A stretch of 64,000 nt of DNA, from assembly GCF_014384995.1 (NCBI RefSeq), contig NZ_JACRSY010000009.1, positions 1 through 64,000 on the forward strand. The letters are read 5' to 3'. The notes beneath the pieces are model-generated. The model saw only the letters and a list, made by a program, of their open reading frames with translations, made no database searches and had not been told where the DNA came from. Positions 58,911 through 64,000 of this stretch are shown in pieces; positions within the stretch are counted from its first letter, which is position 1; each line of letters opens with the position of its first letter. Position numbers and translations under genes: made by a program. This DNA comes from Zhenhengia yiwuensis (GTDB taxonomy: Bacteria > Bacillota > Clostridia > Lachnospirales > Cellulosilyticaceae).

Positions 58911-60032
58911 ATGAACAAATCTAAGCTCATACACTTACTTAATGAAGATGAAGGTTTTAAATTAGATTTTAAGCTTAAATTGGCTTTAGAATTAGACTCT
59001 GATAAGAAAGAGTTCGTAAAAGATGTTATTGCTATTGCGAATACAGAAGGTGGGAGAGGGTATATCATCTACGGTATTGAAGATAAGACGAAGCGATTAG
59101 TAGGACTAAAGGATATACCTATAGATATAGAAGAGCGTATTCAACAAGTCATTGCTTATAGAAGTGTACCACCTGTTCCGGCAAGTTTTGAAATACTAGA
59201 AATAAAGCAAAAGAAGATAGGTATACTTACTATTTTTAAAAGCAGGCAGGTGCCACATCAGATGCGTCAAAACGGAGCATTTTATGTGAGAAGAGGTTCT
59301 ACAACAGATACAGCAACAAGGCATGAATTAGCTCAGATGCTCCAAGAGCAGGGAATTATAAGTTTTGAGCAGGTACCTTGTAGGGCTGCGACTTTAAAGG
59401 ATTTAAATTTTGAACTTATAGAGTGTTATTTAAAACATTTTAATCTATATGAAACCAATCAAATGCAGATGCTTAAAGTGCTAGGTATTATAAGTGATAA
59501 AGAAGAAGGAATACTAACATGCCCTACTTATGGCGGTTTACTTCTTTTTGGTAAGCTTCCACAGCTTTTTATGCCTAATGCATTGATAGAGGTAACTTAT
59601 GAAAAAGAAAACTTTGGTATTATGGGCAATATAATAGAGATGTTCAAAGACTTTAATGAACGTATTAAGCCACTTTTGCCAAGCAGTTATCCTTATGAAG
59701 CTTTATCAGAAGTACTTGAAAATGCCATTATTCATAGAGATTATTGGAACCCTTACTATTATACTAAGGTGGAAATTGGCTTAGATAAAATTTCTGTTAT
59801 GAATCCAAGACAGTATTATTATGAAAAGTTTAATCAGCTTAGTATCCATACGAATCCATGGCTTTACTCTAGACTTTTATTATTTGAACAAAAAGATAAT
59901 ACACTTCACTTTGGAATAGGACTTAAAAAGGTACAGAAAATTTTTGAAGAAACCGGATGTGGAGAAATTGAAACAAGTTTTCAGGAAGGCTTTTTTACTG
60001 TGAAATTACCAGGCATAGCCTATTACAGCTGA
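58911..60032 (+). CDS. AlbA_2 (Schlafen-like) regulator with ATPase domain
   Basis: A 373-residue protein. Residues about 10-130 form an AlbA_2 nucleic-acid-binding domain with EGFKLDFKLKL, FVKDVIAIANTEGG and YIIYGIEDKT. The C-terminal part contains a histidine-kinase-like ATPase core, EVLENAIIHRDYWNP with the N-box Glu/Asn/His and GIGLKKVQKIFEETG. Such proteins are transcription regulators in anaerobes. The gene begins a run of closely spaced genes (the next starts 17 bases later) leading to the sensory hydrogenase-like gene, which it probably controls or reads. Confidence 0.75.
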   Translation: MNKSKLIHLLNEDEGFKLDFKLKLALELDSDKKEFVKDVIAIANTEGGRGYIIYGIEDKTKRLVGLKDIPIDIEERIQQVIAYRSVPPVPASFEILEIKQKKIGILTIFKSRQVPHQMRQNGAFYVRRGSTTDTATRHELAQMLQEQGIISFEQVPCRAATLKDLNFELIECYLKHFNLYETNQMQMLKVLGIISDKEEGILTCPTYGGLLLFGKLPQLFMPNALIEVTYEKENFGIMGNIIEMFKDFNERIKPLLPSSYPYEALSEVLENAIIHRDYWNPYYYTKVEIGLDKISVMNPRQYYYEKFNQLSIHTNPWLYSRLLLFEQKDNTLHFGIGLKKVQKIFEETGCGEIETSFQEGFFTVKLPGIAYYS

Positions 60033-60049
60033 TAATGAGGGAGGAATCA

Positions 60050-60403
60050 ATGATGAAAATAAGGGAAATTAAAGAAATATTAGGTGCAACCATATGGGTA
60101 GGGGAAGAATATCTAGATCAATGCTTACATGCTGCATGTGGATGTGACCTTATGAGTGATGTACTCGCTTTTGCTAAAGAAAAGGTGTTACTCCTTACAG
60201 GGCTTATTAACCCCCAGGTTATTCGTACGGCTGAAATGCTGGATATTAGAGCTATTGTATTTGTAAGAGGGAAAGCCCCAACAGAAGACATGATAGAACT
60301 TGCAAGGCAAAAACATATTACACTTTTGTCAACTAATGAACCACTTTATATAGCTTGTGGCAAACTTTATGAAAAAGGATTAGGTGGTGGAGGCGAGGAA
60401 TAG
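60050..60403 (+). CDS. DRTGG-domain protein, first copy
   Basis: A 117-residue protein of the DRTGG type (a domain also seen in PTA and CBS proteins; binds ligands and dimerises). MMKIREIKEILGATIWVGEEYLDQ is followed by ACGCDLMSDVLAF and VLLLTGLINPQVIRTAEMLDIRAIVFVRGKAPTEDMIELARQ. The start is ATG 60050 or 60053 behind GAGGGAGG. A paralogue occurs at 62148 on the other side of the hydrogenase-like gene. The 3' end overlaps the ribosome site of the next gene. Confidence 0.72.
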   Translation: MMKIREIKEILGATIWVGEEYLDQCLHAACGCDLMSDVLAFAKEKVLLLTGLINPQVIRTAEMLDIRAIVFVRGKAPTEDMIELARQKHITLLSTNEPLYIACGKLYEKGLGGGGEE

Positions 60404-60404
60404 A

Positions 60405-60818
60405 ATGAAGCTACACTTTGAAGTGGATGGGAATGATTTTTTACTTGCAGGAGATGCATCGGGAAAGGTTAAAAATGTACTCAAAAAATTAGGAATAGAA
60501 AGTAGCATCATTCGTAAGATTGCTATTGCCATGTATGAAGCAGAGATGAATATGGTCATTCATGCTAATGGAGGAAGGGTAGATGTAGATATTTTGCCGG
60601 AACAGATACAAGTTGTACTGCAAGATACAGGACCGGGCATTCCAGATATTGATTTAGCTATGAAGGAAGGTTATTCTACAGCTTCTCATGAAATACGTGA
60701 GCTTGGATTTGGTGCAGGAATGGGACTACCCAATATGAAGAAATACAGTGATAACCTTCATATTACATCAGAAGTAGGTAAAGGAACTAAAGTAGAAATC
60801 ATAATACTTTTAAAGTAG
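60405..60818 (+). CDS. Anti-sigma-factor-type serine kinase (RsbW/SpoIIAB-like)
   Basis: A 137-residue GHKL ATPase. The N-box is AMYEAEMNMVIHANGG, the G1 box is LQDTGPGIPD, the G2 region is LGFGAGMGLPNMKKY, and GTKVEI is the terminal strand. These are the features of RsbW/SpoIIAB/BtrW kinases that phosphorylate anti-anti-sigma factors. ATG 60405 follows GAGGCGAGG. It is directly upstream of the sensory-hydrogenase-like gene. No anti-anti-sigma STAS gene is seen in the window, so the target is not defined. Confidence 0.8.
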   Translation: MKLHFEVDGNDFLLAGDASGKVKNVLKKLGIESSIIRKIAIAMYEAEMNMVIHANGGRVDVDILPEQIQVVLQDTGPGIPDIDLAMKEGYSTASHEIRELGFGAGMGLPNMKKYSDNLHITSEVGKGTKVEIIILLK

Positions 60819-60835
60819 AAATTAGGTGAAAAGAG

Positions 60836-62137
60836 ATGTATAGCCATTCTGTAACACTAGATAGCAGTAAGTGTAGAGGTTGTACGGACTGTATTAAAAG
60901 ATGTCCGACAGAAGCTATTCGTGTACGTGATTCAAAAGCTAAAATTATTAATGACCGTTGTATTGACTGTGGTAACTGTATTGCTGTATGTAACAACGGT
61001 GCTAAGAAAGCAGTTATGGATAGCATAGGAATGATTAAGGCTTATCCTTACCGTATCGCTTTAACTGCTCCTAGTTTCTATGCTCAGTTCTCTAAAGGAG
61101 AAAGTATAGAAAATATTATTGCGGCTTTATATACCATTGGGTTTACAGACGTATTTGAAGTGAGTCAGGCTGCACAGATTATTACAAAGCATACACAAGA
61201 GTATATGAAATCAGATAGAGAATATCCAGTCATCTCTTCAGCCTGTCCAGTTATTATGAGACTTATTCAAAGAAGATTCCCGGCACTTATTCACCATGTC
61301 CTACCCATTATGTCACCTATGGAGCTTGCTGCGCGCTATGTAAAAGAAACTTATGCTAGAGCGGGTATAGATGTAAGTCAGGTAGGCGTATTCTTTATTT
61401 CACCATGCCCTGCTAAGGCAACAGATATTCATAAGCCTAAAGGCTTTGAAAAATCTTATGTAGATGGTGCATTCTCTATGCAGGAGATTTATCTAAAAGT
61501 AATCCATACTATGGAAGGAACCTATTTAAAAGAAAAGAAGAGAGTACCTTCACCAGATGGCATTCTCTGGGCAACACGTAATGGAGGCGTTTCTAATAAT
61601 GAAATAGATAATCATATTGCTGTAGATGGCATAGAGAGAGTTATTGATATTCTAGAAAAAGTAGAAGATGGCACTTTGTCAAAGATTCATTATATAGAGG
61701 CACTTGCTTGTACAGGAGGATGTTTAGGAGGTGCCTTAACCATAGAGAATCCTTTTGTAAGTAGGCACACCCTTAAGAAATTAGTAGAGAAAGAGCGTAA
61801 GCTGTTAGGAGATAAGGCTATACAAGAAGATACTCTACTTGAGGAAATCCCCTACCTTTATAATATATCCGTTGACCCTAAACCTGTATTTTCATTAGAT
61901 GAAGATTTAGAGACTGCTATAGAAATGATGGAACATATAGAAAGTTTATATAAGCAGCTTCCGCAAATTGACTGTGGATCATGTGGAGCCCCTACGTGTA
62001 GGTGCTTTGCAGAAGATGTGGTCAAGGGATGTGCAAATGTAGAGGATTGTATTTTTATGCTTAGAAAACGTATTAAGGAATTATCAGAATCTATGTTTGA
62101 ACTTACAAAGAAAATTCTACCGACTACTAAGGGTTAG
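60836..62137 (+). CDS. Sensory-type [FeFe]-hydrogenase homologue (HydS-like)
   Basis: A 433-residue protein. Two [4Fe-4S] ferredoxin motifs lie at Cys13/16/19/23 and Cys42/45/48/52. The H-cluster core follows with Cys137 in SSACPVI, Cys191 in SPCPAKA, and Cys292 and Cys296 in ACTGGCLGG, which are the four H-cluster ligand positions. The normally present proton-relay Cys of TSCCP is Ala136, a trait of group C/D sensory enzymes. A C-terminal FeS motif (Cys380, 383, 388, 405 in the CGSCGAPTC pattern) replaces the PAS domain of other HydS. It sits in a signalling operon and is probably a redox or H2 sensor. Confidence 0.82.
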   Translation: MYSHSVTLDSSKCRGCTDCIKRCPTEAIRVRDSKAKIINDRCIDCGNCIAVCNNGAKKAVMDSIGMIKAYPYRIALTAPSFYAQFSKGESIENIIAALYTIGFTDVFEVSQAAQIITKHTQEYMKSDREYPVISSACPVIMRLIQRRFPALIHHVLPIMSPMELAARYVKETYARAGIDVSQVGVFFISPCPAKATDIHKPKGFEKSYVDGAFSMQEIYLKVIHTMEGTYLKEKKRVPSPDGILWATRNGGVSNNEIDNHIAVDGIERVIDILEKVEDGTLSKIHYIEALACTGGCLGGALTIENPFVSRHTLKKLVEKERKLLGDKAIQEDTLLEEIPYLYNISVDPKPVFSLDEDLETAIEMMEHIESLYKQLPQIDCGSCGAPTCRCFAEDVVKGCANVEDCIFMLRKRIKELSESMFELTKKILPTTKG

Positions 62138-62147
62138 GAGGGGCGAT

Positions 62148-62495
62148 ATGACTGTAGGAGAATTAGTAAAGAAATATAATTTGAGTATATTAAGTGAAAG
62201 TGATGGTCTAAATCAAGAGATAACAGGTGGATATGTAGGGGATTTATTAAGTTTTGTAATGGCACATGCCAAGGAAAAAATGGTATGGATTACTATACAG
62301 GGACATATTAATACCATAGCGGTTGCAAGTTTGGTAGGAATAGGGGCTATTATCTTAGCTGAGGGGAGTGAGCCTACGGCTGATATGCTTGAAAAAGCAC
62401 AGGAAAATGGTATTCCCGTTCTTACCTCTCCTTTAAGTAGCTTTGAGATCGCTTATAGGTTTGGGATGGACCAAACTTTAGGGGGGATAGGGTGA
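62148..62495 (+). CDS. DRTGG-domain protein, second copy
   Basis: A 115-residue protein related to the one at 60050: VGELVKKYNLSILSESDGLNQEI followed by GGYVGDLLSFVMAHAKEKMVWITIQGHINTIAVASL and IGAIILAEGSEPTADMLEKAQENGIPVL. The pattern VGDLLSxVMAHA is common in DRTGG proteins of hydrogenase loci. ATG 62148 is behind GGAGGGGC. It overlaps the PHP gene by 4 bases. Ligand unknown. Confidence 0.75.
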   Translation: MTVGELVKKYNLSILSESDGLNQEITGGYVGDLLSFVMAHAKEKMVWITIQGHINTIAVASLVGIGAIILAEGSEPTADMLEKAQENGIPVLTSPLSSFEIAYRFGMDQTLGGIG

Positions 62496-63193
62496 GAATT
62501 TCTTATGATTTTCACATTCATACCACGGCCTCACCTTGTGGGGATGAGGCCATGACCCTAAATAACATTATTAATTTATCCTATTTACTTGGTAAGCAAA
62601 TTATCGCCATTACAGACCACCAAAGCTGTGGCAACTGTGAGGTTGCCGTAAAGCTAGGAAGACAGAAAGGCATTATAGTTATCCCAGGGATGGAAATAGA
62701 ATGTATGGAAGAATTTCATGCTATTGCACTCTTCCCTTCGTTGGATGCTGCAAAATATATAGAAAAGGAAGTACAAGGGCATATGCCCTATATCAAAAAT
62801 CAAACACATATATTTGGACACCAGTGGCTACTAGATGAAGAGGGAGAGGTTGCAGGAGAAATTGAAAGGATGCTTCTAGTAGCTACCAATCTATCTATTT
62901 ATGACTTAGTACTCTTAATTAAACAGTGTGGGGGTATTCTTTATCCTGCTCATATAGACCGAAGTGCATATAGTATTCTATCGAATCTAGGAACAGTACC
63001 TGATGACTTAGATTTCAAAGTATTAGAGATCTCTAAGATGGGAAATCAGGAAGTTTTTGAGAGACAGTTTAACCGGTATAAACTACTTAGAAGTTCTGAT
63101 GCGCATACATTAGAAGCGCTTTGTGAAAGTGAGCAATTCTTAGAATTAGAATACTTAAGTCAAACGCAACTGTTTGGTTTTCTGAAAAGTTAG
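62492..63193 (+). CDS. PHP-domain phosphoesterase
   Basis: A 233-residue PHP protein. Metal-binding motifs are DFHIHT (about 6-11), ITDHQSCG, GMEIECMEEFHAI, YPAHIDR and SSDAH, covering the usual set. It would hydrolyse a phosphate ester, often histidinol-phosphate-like or nucleotide-like. GTG 62492 is the start, overlapping the DRTGG gene, with GGGGGGAT as ribosome site. It is the last gene before HydC. In hydrogenase loci PHP genes recur; a regulatory phosphatase role is plausible but not shown. Confidence 0.8.
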   Translation: MRISYDFHIHTTASPCGDEAMTLNNIINLSYLLGKQIIAITDHQSCGNCEVAVKLGRQKGIIVIPGMEIECMEEFHAIALFPSLDAAKYIEKEVQGHMPYIKNQTHIFGHQWLLDEEGEVAGEIERMLLVATNLSIYDLVLLIKQCGGILYPAHIDRSAYSILSNLGTVPDDLDFKVLEISKMGNQEVFERQFNRYKLLRSSDAHTLEALCESEQFLELEYLSQTQLFGFLKS

Positions 63194-63215
63194 GTAAAGT
63201 GTAAAAGTGATGATG

Positions 63216-63241
63216 ATACTACAAAAGCGTAGTATTTTCAT
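63216..63241 (+). terminator. Weak hairpin between the PHP gene and HydC
   Basis: GATACTAC-AAAAGC-GTAGTATTTTC, a stem of 7 to 8 pairs with a short T-run. It could be a weak attenuator; it is far from decisive. Confidence 0.35.
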
Positions 63242-63317
63242 AAATAAGTTATTGAAGATATTGGCTACTTATTCAATAAGTTAGCCAAAAGTAATAAAAG
63301 TGTGAGGAGGATAGGCT

Positions 63318-63812
63318 ATGTCATGTGAAAGTTGCAAAAATGAGCTTGCAAGAGAAATGTATGCAGAACTCGAAAAATTTATTGATGAATTACCAGAAAA
63401 AAGGGGCGCTTTAATTTCAGTACTTCATAGAGCACAATCTATTTTTGGGTACCTTCCGAAGGAGGTCCAAGCATTCGTTGGTGAAAAGTTAAATATTTCA
63501 ACAGCACAAGTTTATGGTGTCGTAAGTTTTTATTCCTTTTTTACAATGGAGCCAAAGGGGAAATATCCTATTTCTGTGTGTCTAGGAACAGCTTGTTATG
63601 TAAGAGGTGCAGATAAAGTATTAGAGGCTTTTAAAAATGAGCTTGGCATTGATGTAGGGCAGACTACTTCAGATGGTAAGTTTTCGCTTGATGCATTAAG
63701 GTGTGTAGGTGCATGTGGCCTTGCGCCAGTTGTACTTATTGGAGATAAAGTATATGGACGCATTAACTCAGCTGAACAGGTTAAAGAGATTATTAAAGAG
63801 TACCAAGATTAA
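63318..63812 (+). CDS. HydC/NuoE-like [2Fe-2S] subunit
   Basis: A 164-residue thioredoxin-like ferredoxin of the NuoE/HydC family. Its [2Fe-2S] Cys pairs are in CLGTACYVRGA and RCVGACGLAPVV. It is the small subunit of NADH-dependent [FeFe] hydrogenases (electron-bifurcating HydABC) or NADH dehydrogenases. A strong AGGAGG site is present. The next gene, truncated by the window edge, belongs to the same locus. The catalytic HydA and HydB are expected just downstream but are not visible. Confidence 0.85.
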   Translation: MSCESCKNELAREMYAELEKFIDELPEKRGALISVLHRAQSIFGYLPKEVQAFVGEKLNISTAQVYGVVSFYSFFTMEPKGKYPISVCLGTACYVRGADKVLEAFKNELGIDVGQTTSDGKFSLDALRCVGACGLAPVVLIGDKVYGRINSAEQVKEIIKEYQD

Positions 63813-63829
63813 TTCAGGAGGGGAAAGCT

Positions 63830-64000
63830 ATGACTAAAATTATGTCACTTGATCAGCTTAAAACACTAAGAGACAACGTAAAAAATAAAGTTGATCTAAG
63901 AGTAAAAGGTGAAAATGTTGAAAATATGGTAGTCGTTCGTGTTGCAATGGCAACTTGTGGGATTGCTTCAGGAGCAAGAGAAGTGATGAACTATTTAGCA
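63830..64000 (+). CDS. Truncated further hydrogenase-locus gene ([2Fe-2S] ferredoxin-like)
   Basis: The first 57 codons are inside the window, starting at ATG 63830 behind AGGAGGGG. MTKIMSLDQLKTLRDNV is followed by VVVRVAMATCGIASGAREVMNYL, in which ATCGIASGA is the start of a thioredoxin-like [2Fe-2S] domain as in the short ferredoxins of clostridial HydABC loci. The gene continues past 64000. The call is preliminary because only the N-terminus is visible. Confidence 0.6.
   Translation, partial: MTKIMSLDQLKTLRDNVKNKVDLRVKGENVENMVVVRVAMATCGIASGAREVMNYLA

Overview
The window is AT-rich chromosomal DNA of a Gram-positive anaerobic clostridium, probably Lachnospiraceae in the Cellulosilyticum/Epulopiscium neighbourhood. 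Supporting signs are strong AGGAGG ribosome sites, compact operons, oxygen-sensitive Fe-S and [FeFe]-hydrogenase-type proteins, a pfkB-type 1-phosphofructokinase, a urease operon and an arylsulfate sulfotransferase. The genus is inferred from overall gene content; no 16S gene is present.

Positions 1 to about 11,300 are mobile DNA. The window opens in what looks like the multi-repeat end of an IS21-type insertion that has cut a phage baseplate gene. PBSX/Mu-like baseplate genes follow (XkdR remnant, XkdS, XkdT, DUF2313), then a tail fibre, a small holin-like protein and an amidase endolysin. An alpha/beta hydrolase sits next. A plasmid-style module comes after that: a divergent control region with a hidden 54-residue ribbon-helix-helix gene, a replication-initiator-like winged-helix protein, a second ribbon-helix-helix protein and a ParM-type actin. 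An HD-domain gene flanked by 26-bp direct repeats, a membrane protein/XRE regulator pair and a decayed stretch close the element.

Positions 11,360-19,324 hold a FecBCD-type ABC importer followed directly by ureABCEFGD, a layout that suggests nickel supply to urease. From 19.5 to 28 kb are single metabolic and membrane genes (AssT, AI-2E family, FruK, XRE-YkvA, Cfa, MATE, SfsA). From 28.2 to 35.1 kb an OmpR-type two-component system lies next to a GldA/F/G-like ABC system with a DUF4340 protein; both promoters carry TGCCACA-like direct repeats phased at 11 bp. From 35.2 to 47.6 kb come an uncharacterised ABC trio, tRNA-Pro(GGG), class Ia ribonucleotide reductase, a second ABC exporter with a secreted Glu/Lys-rich protein, an amidohydrolase and pyrE.

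From 47.9 to 58.7 kb are a DEAD-box helicase whose reading frame seems to start at ATA or ATT, a secreted copper-amine-oxidase-domain protein, an ABC half-exporter, an HTH/desulfoferrodoxin-like fusion, PlsC, a cluster of two methyltransferases with a radical SAM enzyme, a flavin-reductase-fold protein with a lysine-rich tail, and a DUF4397 protein. From 58.9 kb to the end runs a signalling operon: AlbA_2/ATPase regulator, DRTGG protein, anti-sigma-type ATPase, a sensory-type [FeFe]-hydrogenase homologue, a second DRTGG protein and a PHP protein. It leads into HydC/NuoE and a truncated further hydrogenase-locus gene. This operon, which may couple H2 or redox state to partner-switching control, is the most interesting system in the window.
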